From JACSRF01 sp963695505 (GTDB lineage: Bacteria; Chloroflexota; Anaerolineae; Promineifilales; Promineifilaceae), in contig CAVOGX010000009.1 in NCBI GenBank assembly GCA_963695505.1, forward strand, positions 1 to 64,000: a stretch of DNA of 64,000 bases, in the 5' to 3' direction. The position numbers and the translations under genes are program-made. This document shows, piece by piece, positions 21,476 to 30,256 of this stretch. The notes below the pieces were generated by a model, which was not told the DNA's origin, searched no databases, and saw only the letters and a list, made by a program, of their open reading frames with translations. The stretch's first letter is position 1. Every line of letters starts with the position of its first letter.

Positions 21476-21598
21476 ATCAACAGCGTGGCCTTTGGCGCGG
21501 CTTTGGGGGCAGGGTTCAGCACCCTGTTTATCGGCCAGATCAACTTTGCCAACTTTTGGACGGGTTATGCCAAACGCATTGGTCAGGACTATGTGTAA
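21450..21598 (+). pseudogene. 3' remnant of an unidentified gene between the repeat copies
   Basis: An open frame encoding RRGSVINSVAFGAALGAG and ending in TGYAKRIGQDYV plus a stop looks like the last ~45 codons of a real, partly hydrophobic protein. Its start has been replaced by the direct-repeat sequence. I do not recognise the family. Confidence 0.35.
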
Positions 21599-21618
21599 AA
21601 GGAAAGTTGCAATCGGAA

Positions 21619-21768
21619 AATTGTCATTCTGAGCCTGCGGCTCAGAATCCCATGCAACCTGGTGGGGATGCTTCACTTCGTTCAGCATGACAATTGTTGT
21701 GGGGCTTAGTTGCCCAAATCCTTTTCGCTGCCCTAGCCGCGAACCGCGCCTGCGGCGCGGCGGCGTGC
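21619..21768. repeat. Direct repeat, copy 2 (~150 bp)
   Basis: Second copy of the 21325-21475 element: AAATTGTCATTCTGAGCC, GGTGGGGATGCTTCACTTCG, CAGCATGACA, and ending GCGCCTGCGGCGCGGC. The two copies are 294 bp apart. Together with the remnant they fill the 754-bp gap between the molybdenum hydroxylase and the SUMF1 half-gene. Confidence 0.8.
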
Positions 21769-21797
21769 TCAGCTACCGCTCGCAAGCCAAACAGAGA

Positions 21798-22674
21798 TCA
21801 GCGATCGGGATGAGATGAGGAACGACGCCCTGCCACCACCCGAAAGCCGCTGTTGCCGTCGCGATTTCCTGGGCGAACGAGGTTGCGGTAGGCCGCGCGC
21901 GCGCTGCACCGGGTGTAGTCCCACGAACCGCCGCGCAGCACGCGCCAATTTCCACCCTCTTGGTACAATGAATTGGTCCATTCCCACACATTGCCGGCCA
22001 TGTCCACACAGCCATACGGACTGTCGCCACGGGGTGAGTAACGGTCGACAGGGGTTGTGCCCCCAATGGCCGCTTCTTTAGAATTGCAATGATCGTTTTG
22101 CCACGTGTCGCCCCAGGGGTAGGTTCGTCCATCGGTCCCACGCGCCGCCTTCTCCCACTGCTGCTCTGTGGGCAGTTCCAACCCCGCCCACTCAGCATAC
22201 GCTTTGGCGTCATGCCAGCTTACCAGCACCACCGGATGGTCTTCTTTCCCCTCATGATAAGTACGGCGCGACCTGTCCCAATTGTACGGTTTTGCCCAAT
22301 CAGTACCCGTAAAAGGCACAGCATAAGACGGGTTGGCGTCCAAAAAGCGTTTATACGCCGCATTGGTCACCGGCGTTTTTGCTATCCAGAACTCATCCAG
22401 GTACAACTTTTCTTTCTTGTCGCCGTATAAAAATTCACCGGCTGGTACGCGCACCATCTCCAGCCCGCTTTTGGGGTGAATCCACCTATCCTGGTAAATG
22501 TCGTTTGGTGGGGCAGGTTGGTAACCTGCCCCTACCGCTGTTCCAGCATTTACCGGTGGTTTTTCTGTCTGTTTTGCTTTTGTCGGGACAGGCTGGGCAG
22601 GCGCAAAGCTTTCACCCATCTTCGTTTCGGCGTTTACCGGTGGTTTTTCTATCCGTCTTGCCGGTGTAGGGGCA
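21798..22674 (-). pseudogene. SUMF1/formylglycine-generating-enzyme-like half of an IS-split EAD-TIR-SUMF1 gene
   Basis: The C-terminal ~235 residues form a SUMF1/EgtB/PvdO-type domain: FLYGDKKEKLYLDEFWIAKTPVTN, then HPVVLVSWHDAKAYAEWAGL, LPTEQQWEKAARGTDGRTYPWG, GNVWEWTNS and VLRGGSW near the end. The upstream codons stay open to 22674 without a start of their own and encode a repetitive linker with KPPVNA twice. Deleting the IS and one target copy joins this frame precisely to the TIR half at 24145 and gives a single protein of about 540-555 residues. A truncated product could start at the ATG at 22619, but without the TIR domain. The function of TIR-SUMF1 proteins is not established; conflict or signalling systems are proposed for the class. 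Confidence 0.82.
22510..22535. repeat. Palindromic repeat (VGAGYQPAP-coding copy)
   Basis: GGGGCAGGTTGGTAACCTGCCCC is an interrupted palindrome inside the SUMF1 linker. Related copies are the IS target (22666-22685 plus 24156-24164) and 27542-27566. In the gene it is translated as VGAGYQPAP. Confidence 0.7.
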
Positions 22675-22685
22675 GGTTTGAAACC
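22675..22685 (+). repeat. 11-bp target-site duplication, left copy
   Basis: GGTTTGAAACC directly precedes the IS terminal inverted repeat; the identical word follows the other end at 24145-24155. Confidence 0.85.
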
Positions 22686-24144
22686 ATCTGTTCCAACAAA
22701 TGAAAATCTTATGTTACGACGACCTCATTTGCTGGGTCAAAAAGCGCCAACAGTTCAGGAGGCCAAGACCTGGGTAGGGACTTGCGTTGAGCATAACGTG
22801 GTTTGCGTATCAGAACGAGGCTGTCGGGCAAAGGCGCTATTATAGATGGATCAATTACTGGCGTTTGCAGGCGGATACGGCGGGAAGGACGAATAATACC
22901 CACGCGCCGACCATCATTAACAATCATTTCGATAGGGTTTTTGCCCTCTAGAGCAAGCTGAGGCACATAGGTGGTCAGCAGCGGCATCGAAATATCAAAT
23001 GGGTCTACTTTGGCCAAGCCAGCAATTTCCAGGCGAATGGCTTGCAACACTTGGGAAATGATAAGAACGGCCCATATTTGTAAAAGAATGACCTCTGTTT
23101 TGGCCGACCAAAGGATATGCAGTTTGAGATATTGTTTCACCATTTTGAAAGCCAGTTCAATATCCCAACGGCGGGCATAAAGCAAAGCGATTTCTTTCAT
23201 GGGCAAAGCTTGTGGGTCCAGCACATTGGTGATGTATTGATATTGGACTGACCCAATCGTAAACTGCACCAAACGGACGGCGTAAGCCGCCCGGTCAGCG
23301 CGATATTGACCTAACCAGATGACGCCATCGAAGTAACTGGCGCTCTGGGAATAGATATGAATAACCTCATGACTGGTCTTCTCGCGCAGCCGAGAAATCC
23401 ACCAATACCCTTTAGCTGTTAAGTAGTCAAACCAGGCAAAGCCAAAAAAGCCAAGGTCAGCCAAAATGAGGCTTCGCGCAGGCAAATTTTCAACCAATTC
23501 TTGCGCGACTACTTTGTCATTTTGATTTGGGTTATGCAGATGAATCATTTCTGTCCATTGTTGCCGACGCAGGTCAAACAAAGCAACCATTTTGCCTGGC
23601 AACAAGCGACTGTCGCCATTGGCTATGCCTCTTAACCCAGGTAAATAGCGTCCTATTTTGTCTAGCGTACTCCCATCCAGGGCATACACGCCCCTGGCAA
23701 ACTGGGCTAAATCTGTTTGAGCATATGGTTCGAGACGCTTTTGCAATCCATCTCGTACCTGGTAAAACAAATGGCGCATGGCCGCGTCACCACCGTCAGC
23801 CAAACGGTTATATACGGCTTGATCAGACAATGGAAAAGGGGTATATCCCCAGAATCCATTCCAGGCAATGAGACGCCATATGGCCAATTGGCTGGTAAAG
23901 CCGCGCAAAATGGCAACTAACACACTGCTCCAGAGAACAAGAGCGGGTAGGATTGTCGGTCGTCCGGCGTAATAGGAATCAGTATTGGGCAATGGTTCAG
24001 ACGCCTCAACTATTCCCTGTAAAAACTGTTCGATATTTTGGGCTAAAGCCTGCATAGGATTAAGATTTTGTGTGTCGTTCATAAAGATACTTTTTACCAT
24101 ATCTTGTTGGAATTTTTGTTAGAATTGCATTTGTTGGAGCAAAT
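22686..24144 (-). mobile_element. IS4-family insertion sequence, 1459 bp, complete
   Basis: Bounded by imperfect 17-bp terminal inverted repeats (ATCTGTTCCAACAAATG at 22686; the complement of ATTTGCTCCAACAAATG ending at 24144), with similarity extending inward. It has one transposase gene, and 11-bp direct repeats GGTTTGAAACC flank it, a length typical of IS4 relatives. The element contains no CGGCCG, while the surrounding chromosome is rich in that motif. It sits at the centre of a chromosomal palindrome inside a TIR-SUMF1 gene. Confidence 0.9.
22709..24100 (-). CDS. IS4-family DDE transposase
   Basis: A 463-residue transposase. DDE residues are in YALDGSTLDKI (first Asp), LILADLGFFGF (second Asp) and YARRWDIELAFKMVK, which fits the IS4 signature Y-(2)-R-(3)-E-(6)-K exactly. 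The frame is intact, with full length and ends close to both terminal repeats, so the element could still be active. No sign of a frameshifted two-gene arrangement. Confidence 0.93.
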   Translation of the reverse strand: MVKSIFMNDTQNLNPMQALAQNIEQFLQGIVEASEPLPNTDSYYAGRPTILPALVLWSSVLVAILRGFTSQLAIWRLIAWNGFWGYTPFPLSDQAVYNRLADGGDAAMRHLFYQVRDGLQKRLEPYAQTDLAQFARGVYALDGSTLDKIGRYLPGLRGIANGDSRLLPGKMVALFDLRRQQWTEMIHLHNPNQNDKVVAQELVENLPARSLILADLGFFGFAWFDYLTAKGYWWISRLREKTSHEVIHIYSQSASYFDGVIWLGQYRADRAAYAVRLVQFTIGSVQYQYITNVLDPQALPMKEIALLYARRWDIELAFKMVKQYLKLHILWSAKTEVILLQIWAVLIISQVLQAIRLEIAGLAKVDPFDISMPLLTTYVPQLALEGKNPIEMIVNDGRRVGIIRPSRRIRLQTPVIDPSIIAPLPDSLVLIRKPRYAQRKSLPRSWPPELLALFDPANEVVVT

Positions 24145-24884
24145 GGTTTGAAACCTGCCCCTACATCGTGATTGGTTGGTGTCAACGCCGCCAGCAGTTG
24201 TCGCAGAGCGTCATCATACCCGCCGCGCAGGGAAATACGCTGGTAAGCCCGCCACAATGCAGGCACGCGGCAAGCGCGCAGCAGCAGCGGGTACAACTGC
24301 ATCTCGCCTTCATGGTTCAGCTCTATGGCAATGTTGGTTTCGGTGTTCACCCACTTCGATGCCACCGCCTCCGGCGACATCAGCAGCAGAAACAGGCCAC
24401 TGCTGTCCAGTCCACGGCCAATAGCCTCCGCCCACTTTTCGCCGGGGCGAATGCTGTCCGGCGCTATCCAGATGGCGTAACCTTCTGCTTCCAGATCGTG
24501 GGCAAGGCGGCGGGCCATCTCGGCGTCCTGGTGGGCATGGCTGATAAACACCTGGCGAGGGTTGCGGCGGGCAGGCGGCGGGGTAATGGGCTCCAAGATA
24601 GCTTCCTGCCCTGCACCATACTCAGCCGCATTGAAAATGGCAGGCCGCTCGCGCCCCAGCGCCGCCACCAGGTCCGCCAAGCGTCCATGACGGATGCAGT
24701 GGTCCAGCAGCAGGCGCACCTTTTGCTGCTTGGGCATGGCCGGGGAAATGTCGTCGTATACGGGGCGAAAATAATCAAACAGCAGCGTCTCCAGCTCGTC
24801 CACGCTGAAGTGGTTTTGAATGAAGCGGCGGAGTTTGGCGGAGTCGAAATTCATAAGCGCGGTGGCAACCTTGATATCGACCAT
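24060..24884 (-). pseudogene. EAD-TIR half of an IS-split EAD-TIR-SUMF1 gene
   Basis: The N-terminal ~70 residues (FDSAKLRRFIQNHFSVDELETL through GRLADLVAALGRERP) look like an effector-associated death-like domain (EAD) of the kind found in bacterial conflict proteins. Then comes a TIR domain of about 130 residues starting RQVFISHAHQDAEMARRLA, with IAPDSIRPGEKWAEAI and a Glu-bearing WVNTETNIAIEL segment. Native sequence ends at VGAGFKP (24145); the last codons before the stop at 24060 are IS-derived. The start at 24884 follows GGTGGGG; MNF at 24854 is an alternative. Whether the Glu is a catalytic NADase residue needs structural comparison. Confidence 0.8.
24145..24155 (+). repeat. 11-bp target-site duplication, right copy
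   Basis: GGTTTGAAACC, identical to 22675-22685; followed by TGCCCCTAC, which completes the interrupted palindrome. Confidence 0.85.
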
Positions 24885-25045
24885 TTTACCCCACCGCTGA
24901 TGCTTCACCAACCGCTTTCCCCGGCACAACAAAAGCGCCAGGCATAATCTCGCCTGACGCTGCGTAATAACCTCATTTTGGGAGTGCAGGCTTTAACCGG
25001 AAACTACCACAAACCGGCTAAAGCCACTACTCCGAGGGCAGTTTT

Positions 25046-25756
25046 TTATAAAGCCGGGTCTGCCAGCTTTTCTTGCGGGGCCTTCTCCCGCAGCAGCACA
25101 GGGACACGGCCGCGCATCAGCAGCGCCACCCCCACCAGAATGAGCACCGCACTGCCCAGCACGCTTACCCAACCGGAGAGCAGCATGCTCATCAGGGCAA
25201 AGGCCAGCCCGGCCACGGCCACCAAGATGGTGCCGGCCCGCAGCAGGCCGCGGCGCTGCCCGCCGCTGGCCACCAGCAACGCCAGCCCCACCGATAGAGG
25301 CTCAATGGTCCACAAGATAGACCACGCTTCCCACCAGCCGGTTACGGCACAAAATTGGAAAACTAGCCCGTTCATGCCCACGATGATGGCCGGAATCAGC
25401 AGCCAGATGTTGCGCATGAACAGCGCCGCCAGGAAGAAGCCAAAGGCCAGGGCCAGAATGACCATGGGCCACAGGTAGCCCCAAATGCCCCAACTATTGA
25501 AAATGCTGCCCCACAACAGCAGTGCGCCCACCATCAAAATGGGCAGCCCGGGAATAAATAACGCCTTTAGCCCGCGCGGTGCAAAGGCGAAGGGGGCCAA
25601 AACTAGCCCTAAGCCCAGCGCGCTCACCAGCAGCGGCCACAGCCGCCACAGGCCAAATTCCCAACCCAGCGCCGGCAGCACAAAGGTGTGCAGCAGGGCC
25701 AATGCACCAATACCGATTAACAGCAGCCCGCTCGAATTCATCGCTCGCTTTTCCAT
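25046..25756 (-). CDS. Multi-pass membrane protein related to the kinase's membrane tail
   Basis: About 236 residues with seven or eight hydrophobic helices and no catalytic motif. The start at 25756 (MEKRAMNSS) is preceded by GGAG at 7 bases. The segment RNIWLLIPAIIVGMNGLVFQ followed by AVTGWWEAWSILW is closely similar to the C-terminal membrane part of the adjacent kinase (RNIWLLIPAGIFTGHAFLM, AVTGNWQQW), so the two share a paralogous membrane module. It lies downstream of the kinase on the same strand and is probably co-expressed. Specific function unknown. Confidence 0.7.
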   Translation of the reverse strand: MEKRAMNSSGLLLIGIGALALLHTFVLPALGWEFGLWRLWPLLVSALGLGLVLAPFAFAPRGLKALFIPGLPILMVGALLLWGSIFNSWGIWGYLWPMVILALAFGFFLAALFMRNIWLLIPAIIVGMNGLVFQFCAVTGWWEAWSILWTIEPLSVGLALLVASGGQRRGLLRAGTILVAVAGLAFALMSMLLSGWVSVLGSAVLILVGVALLMRGRVPVLLREKAPQEKLADPAL

Positions 25757-25899
25757 GTCACGCTCCTTCAAGCCGCGGGCGAAATGCCCCAGCTTTGCAA
25801 AAAAATATGTGTTTGATAGCTTGCTTTCAGGGTAATCGGTTGGCGAGGATATTGCCTATCGGCCAGCTAACCGCTGGCTATCAACCGATAGCATGCGGC

Positions 25900-27525
25900 T
25901 TACTGCACCAGGGCAAATAGGGTCAGTGCCAGCGCCCCCAACAGCACGGCGCGTCCCAGCCTGCGCCCCCAGTAAAGGCTTAACGCCTGGGCTCGCTGGG
26001 GGTTGGTGGCCACGTTCACCGGGTAAATGATAGATACCATGATGATGACCACCACCAGGGGCCACAAAAAGGCCCACTGCTGCCAGTTGCCGGTAACGGC
26101 GTAGTAGCTCATCAAAAAGGCATGGCCGGTGAAGATGCCGGCGGGGATGAGCAGCCAGATATTGCGGGTGGCAGCCATGACATACAGCAGAGCGCCGCCC
26201 ACCAAAAAAAGCTCCACCGGCCAGCCCATGCGGAAAAATTCGGCCGGACCGCCGCTGATGCCGGAGAGCATGACCACCAGCATGTTGCCCGCCACCACCA
26301 TGCCGATGGCGTTGATGACGGCGCGGTCAACGCTTGCATCTGGCACGTCAAACCCGGCTTTAGCCCACAGCCATTTCGTGCGGGCCACCAGCCCCGCAGG
26401 CAGCCAGCGAAGCAATGCCGGCGGCAGTACGGGAAAGAACCGGCCTGGGTTAGGGGGCAGAGCGAGTTTTTCAGGCTCAACGGCCGTTTCCTTTTCCTCT
26501 GCTTTCAGAGCTGCCAACTGCGCCGTCCAGTCGGTAGCCAGGGTAGCGCTGGTGTCCTGGGCGGCAAAGGCGGCTTCTTGAAGGCGGCCCCGCGCCGTGC
26601 CAGAGTAAATGGACACCGATTCGGCCGGGGCGTCGTTGGTGGTAAAGGACAGGGGTAGGGAGATGCGCTCGGGTAGGGAAATAGAGGCGGCAGTGAGGGC
26701 TGCGCGCACGGCCGTTTCCATTTCCCGCGCCGTTTGGAAGCGATCATCTGGTTCTTTGGCCAATGCCTTCAGCACGACCTTTTCGAAAGGCAGAGGAATG
26801 TCAGGGTTCAGACTCCGAGGCAAAGGCAGTGGGTCGTTGACGTGCTTTAGCAAGATGGCCAGCGGGGTGTCCGCTTCATAAGGGGGCTGGCGGGTCAGCA
26901 TCTCGAAAAAAACCACGCCCAGGGAATAGAGGTCGCTGCGCACGTCGCTGATGCCCTGCAACCCCTGTTCCGGAGCCATGTAGTTGAGGGTGCCCAGCAG
27001 CGCGCCGCTGACGGTGTGGTGCGTGCCGCCCACAATTTGGGCAATACCGAAGTCGGCCAGCACCGCCTGCCCCTGGCGGGTGAGCAGGATGTTGGCGGGC
27101 TTGATGTCGCGGTGCACCATGCCCGCTTCGTGGGCAAAGGCCAGCCCGCCGAGGACGTCTAGCAAAATGCGGGCCATCTCGCCCCAGGGCATCTGCTCGT
27201 CGCGGATGCGGCAGTCGGTGAGGCGGGCGTGCAGGGTATCACCGTCGAGCAGTTCCATGACCATGAAATAGTGATCATCCTGCACGTCAAAGTCGTGGAC
27301 CTGGATGATGTGAGGATGGCGCAGGGTAGCAATGGCCTGGGCTTCGCGCTGGAAGCGAGCCAGGAAGGCTTCGTCTTCCACCAGGTCGGAGCGCAGCACT
27401 TTGACAGCCACAAAGCGGTCCAACTGAGGATGGTAGGCGCGGTAGACGCGGGCCATGCCCCCGCTGCCCAGGGGTTCAAGAATGCGGTATTTGCCTAAGG
27501 TTTGGCCTGCCAGGGATGCTGCCAT
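25900..27525 (-). CDS. Membrane-anchored Ser/Thr protein kinase (Hanks type)
   Basis: A 541-residue kinase. The N-terminal catalytic domain (about 12-275) has the P-loop GSGGMARVY, VAVKVL (lysine), HRDIKPANILL (catalytic loop), DFGIAQ, and YMAPEQ with SDLYSLGVV. A ~100-residue linker rich in Ala/Glu/Pro follows, then four or five transmembrane helices at the C terminus instead of extracytoplasmic PASTA repeats. The kinase domain is therefore cytoplasmic with a membrane-embedded tail. The next gene upstream on the strand encodes an FHA-domain transcription factor, the natural reader of Thr phosphorylation by such kinases. Confidence 0.93.
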   Translation of the reverse strand: MAASLAGQTLGKYRILEPLGSGGMARVYRAYHPQLDRFVAVKVLRSDLVEDEAFLARFQREAQAIATLRHPHIIQVHDFDVQDDHYFMVMELLDGDTLHARLTDCRIRDEQMPWGEMARILLDVLGGLAFAHEAGMVHRDIKPANILLTRQGQAVLADFGIAQIVGGTHHTVSGALLGTLNYMAPEQGLQGISDVRSDLYSLGVVFFEMLTRQPPYEADTPLAILLKHVNDPLPLPRSLNPDIPLPFEKVVLKALAKEPDDRFQTAREMETAVRAALTAASISLPERISLPLSFTTNDAPAESVSIYSGTARGRLQEAAFAAQDTSATLATDWTAQLAALKAEEKETAVEPEKLALPPNPGRFFPVLPPALLRWLPAGLVARTKWLWAKAGFDVPDASVDRAVINAIGMVVAGNMLVVMLSGISGGPAEFFRMGWPVELFLVGGALLYVMAATRNIWLLIPAGIFTGHAFLMSYYAVTGNWQQWAFLWPLVVVIIMVSIIYPVNVATNPQRAQALSLYWGRRLGRAVLLGALALTLFALVQ

Positions 27526-27541
27526 GGTTGTCCCGAATCAA

Positions 27542-27566
27542 GTGCAGGTTGGAAACCTGCCCCTAC
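27542..27566. repeat. Palindromic repeat copy upstream of the Ser/Thr kinase gene
   Basis: GTGCAGGTTGGAAACCTGCCCCTAC, an intergenic copy of the palindrome found in the TIR-SUMF1 gene. It ends 17 bp from the kinase start codon. Confidence 0.6.
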
Positions 27567-27643
27567 AATGTTTTGTTGATTTTAAGGGTACGGGAAACGG
27601 CCGTTTCCCGCCTACCTGCCACCTAACAAATACCTAACACCTC

Positions 27644-28261
27644 TCATTGAAGCACCAGAAGCTTGTAACCGCGACCGCGCACGGTGAGGATGAGCTGCGG
27701 GTTGGCGGGGTCAGGCTCCAGCTTGGCGCGCATGCGGCGCACGAGGTTCTCAATCTGGTAATCGTACACGCTGCCATCCTCGTACTCGGGCCAAACGGCC
27801 GTGCCAATCTCATCCTTCGAGCACACCTGCCCCTGCCGCGCATGCAGAAAAGCCAGCAGCGCAAACTCCTTGGGGGCCAGGGTCACGGGCTGCCGGTCCA
27901 GGCGCACGATGCCCGCCGCCACGTCCACCTCCAAAGGCGGCAGCACCGTATCCTGATGGGTCACGTCCGGGTCGTGAAAAATGAAGAGCACGTCGCCTAC
28001 CTTAATCTGGTCGCCGTCTCGCAGCTGCATTGGCTGCAAAACGCGCTCGCCGTTGAGAAAGGTGCCGTTGGTGCTGCCTGCATCTTCCACAAACACGCGC
28101 CAGCCCTGCCGGGTAATGTGGGCATGTTCGCGGGAGACCCGCGAACTGGTGATGACAATATCATTTTCTACGGCGCGGCCAATGGTGGTCAGGGTCTCCA
28201 CCAGGTCGTGGCTGCGCCCGGTGGGGTCTGTGAGCGAGGGGGTCTTTTTACTGTTGCTCAT
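27644..28261 (-). CDS. FHA domain-winged-helix transcriptional regulator
   Basis: About 205 residues. An FHA domain (about 20-95: TTIGRAVENDIVI, SRVSREHAHI, DAGSTNGTFLNGERV) binds phosphothreonine. It is followed by an OmpR/PhoB-type winged helix (about 110-205: VTLAPKEFALLAFLHARQG, IENLVRRMRAKLEPDP, VRGRGYKLL). There is no receiver domain. The ATG at 28261 is chosen over GTG at 28264 because GGAG sits 7 bases upstream. It neighbours the Ser/Thr kinase (119 bp), so a phosphorylation-dependent kinase-to-promoter route is a reasonable inference. Confidence 0.9.
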   Translation of the reverse strand: MSNSKKTPSLTDPTGRSHDLVETLTTIGRAVENDIVITSSRVSREHAHITRQGWRVFVEDAGSTNGTFLNGERVLQPMQLRDGDQIKVGDVLFIFHDPDVTHQDTVLPPLEVDVAAGIVRLDRQPVTLAPKEFALLAFLHARQGQVCSKDEIGTAVWPEYEDGSVYDYQIENLVRRMRAKLEPDPANPQLILTVRGRGYKLLVLQ

Positions 28262-28354
28262 CACTTTTCTCCAGTCAAAAGCCTACGCTGAAAAGGATAA
28301 GTTGGCAAGTTCCAAATAGGCGCAAACACGTTATTACCAAAGTCCAGATTTTTA

Positions 28355-28436
28355 TCGCAAAGAAACGAAGAGAAAAAAGATGCAAAGAGAAAAAATCTTT
28401 GTGCCTTTCCGCTCTTTGTACCTTTGTGTTGAAATT
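28355..28436. repeat. Low-complexity intergenic inverted repeat
   Basis: CGCAAAGAAACGAAGAG and a similar word opposite CTCTTTGTACCTTTGTG and ATCTTTGTGCC. The arms are made of CAAAG units that can pair as a long imperfect hairpin. It lies in the divergent gap between the FHA regulator and the amidase. CTTTGTG/CTTTGCG-type repeats are common in many environmental bacterial genomes. Confidence 0.5.
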
Positions 28437-28513
28437 TTGCCTACTATTGTAAAAGCCTGTAGGCACAATCCTGGGCTATAATTTGCCTACACCCAAATCA
28501 TACAGAGAGGAAA

Positions 28514-30036
28514 ATGATGGAAACCTTTGCCTTGCACGAAAAAACGATTCGCGAACTGCAAGCGGCCACGGCCAGCGGCCAGCTAACCGCCCGGCGCATC
28601 ACCGAGTTGTACCTGGACCGCATTGCCCAGATAGACAAGCGCGGTCCGGCCGTCAACGCCATCATCGAGCTGAATCCCGGACGCCCTGGCCATTGCCGAC
28701 ACGCTGGACGCCGAAAGGCAGGCGCAGGGGCCGCGCGGGCCGCTGCACGGTATCCCCATTCTCATCAAGGACAACATAGACACGGCCGATTCCATGCAAA
28801 CTACCGCCGGTTCCCTGGCCCTGGCGGGGTCGATCCCTGCGCAGGACGCTTTCATCGTGCAAAAACTGCGGGAAGCGGGAGCCATTATCTTGGGTAAGAC
28901 CAACCTCAGCGAATGGGCCAATTTCCGCTCGACGCATTCCACCTCAGGCTGGAGCAGCCGGGGCGGGCAAACGCGCAATCCTTATGCCCTGGATCGCAAT
29001 CCCGTGCGGCTCGAGTTCGGGATCGGGGGTGGCCGTGTCGCGGCCAATTTGTGCGCCGCCGCCATCGGCACTGAAACCGATGGCTCCGTCGTCTGCCCCG
29101 CCCACGCCAACGGCATCGTCGGCCTCAAACCCACCCTGGGCCTGGTCAGCCGCGCCGGCATCATCCCCATCGCCCACAGCCAGGACACCGCCGGGCCGAT
29201 GACCCGCACCGTCACCGACGCCGCCATTTTACTCAGCGCCCTCGCCGGACATGACCCGCATGATCCGGCCACAGCAGCCAGCGCCGACAAACTTCTCGAC
29301 TGACTACACCAAATTTCTAGACGCTGACGGCCTGCGCGGGGCGCGCATCGGCATCGCTCGCAACTTCTTTGGGCATAATCCGCAGGTAGACCAAATTATG
29401 GAAGCCTCTGTGGCTCTTATGCGCCGATTGGGAGCAGAGATTGTTGATCCCGTCAAACTGGAAACCGTCACCTTGTTTTCGGAATCGGAACTGACCGTCC
29501 TGCTCTACGAATTCAAAGCCGACCTGAACAGCTACCTCGCGGGATTAGGGCCAAACGCGCCCGTTAAATCATTGGCAGAAGTTATCGCCTTCAACGCGGC
29601 TCACCCCGCACAAACCATGCCTTACTTTGGCCAGGAACTGCTGCTTATGGCCCAGGAAAAAGGGGCATTGAGTGAAGCAGCTTATTTGGATGCGCTGGCC
29701 AACAATCACAAACAAACGCGGGAAGAGGGCATTGACGCCCTGCTGCAAGCCCACAACCTGGACGCCATTGTGGCCCCTTCAGGCGGCCCAGCCTGGCTCA
29801 CAGATTGGGTGAATGGCGACCATTATGGCGGCGGCAGTTCTTCGCCAGCAGCCGTGGCTGGCTATCCAAACATCACCGTGCCCGCCGGATTTGTGCGCGG
29901 GCTGCCCATTGGCATCTCCTTCTTTAGTACAGCGTACCGGGAATCCACCCTGCTGAAGCTGGCTTATGCTTTTGAGCAGGCCTCCCAGGCGCGGCAGCCA
30001 CCCCGGTTCCTGCCAACCATCGACTTCACAACCTGA
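28514..30036 (+). CDS. Amidase (amidase-signature family), four frame breaks
   Basis: About 505 residues of the amidase-signature family, which hydrolyses amides with a Ser-cisSer-Lys triad. Lys is in GIPILIKDNIDT. The glycine/serine-rich signature is CGSSSGSGVAV, encoded in a second frame near 29005-29036, and continues as AAAIGTETDGS. The C-terminal part (TVPAGFVRGLPIGISFF) is typical. Frame breaks near 28678, 29002 and 29290 each fit one extra base; the return near 29037 fits one missing base or two extra. The start is ATGATG at 28514/28517 with AGAGAGG upstream. The substrate is unknown; similarity to the GatA core is general, but this is not the tRNA amidotransferase context. Confidence 0.85.
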
Positions 30037-30112
30037 CCCGTCTGTGAGGAGTACTTACCAAATGAGGAGCTCTGCTTAACCCAATCTTCTTCAATATCAA
30101 CTGAAAAGCAAT

Positions 30113-30145
30113 GCCGTCAGATTTTGTTATCTGGCGGCGCTTTTA
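30113..30145 (+). terminator. Terminator after the amidase gene
   Basis: GCCGTCAGAT-TTTGTT-ATCTGGCGGC (one mismatch) followed by GCTTTTA, about 75 bp after the amidase stop. Confidence 0.6.
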
Positions 30146-30256
30146 CGTTGGCGTTAAGTGCCGTCGCAACTTTCGTGGGTTATGTTATAATTTTCTGGTA
30201 GTGTACATAAGGTAGTATGTGTAACTCATACAGACACCAAACAGGCTAATAAGGTC

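Noticed and set aside
22686..24144. IS ends at the inner CCAACAAATG repeat
   Set aside because: Taking the outer ends (22686 and 24144) gives longer terminal repeats and an exact 11-bp duplication that restores the target palindrome and the reading frame.
24985..25026. GGCTTTAACCGG / CCGGCTAAAGCC inverted repeat as a terminator for the membrane protein gene
   Set aside because: The stem is imperfect and no T run follows in the right direction, so it was not called.
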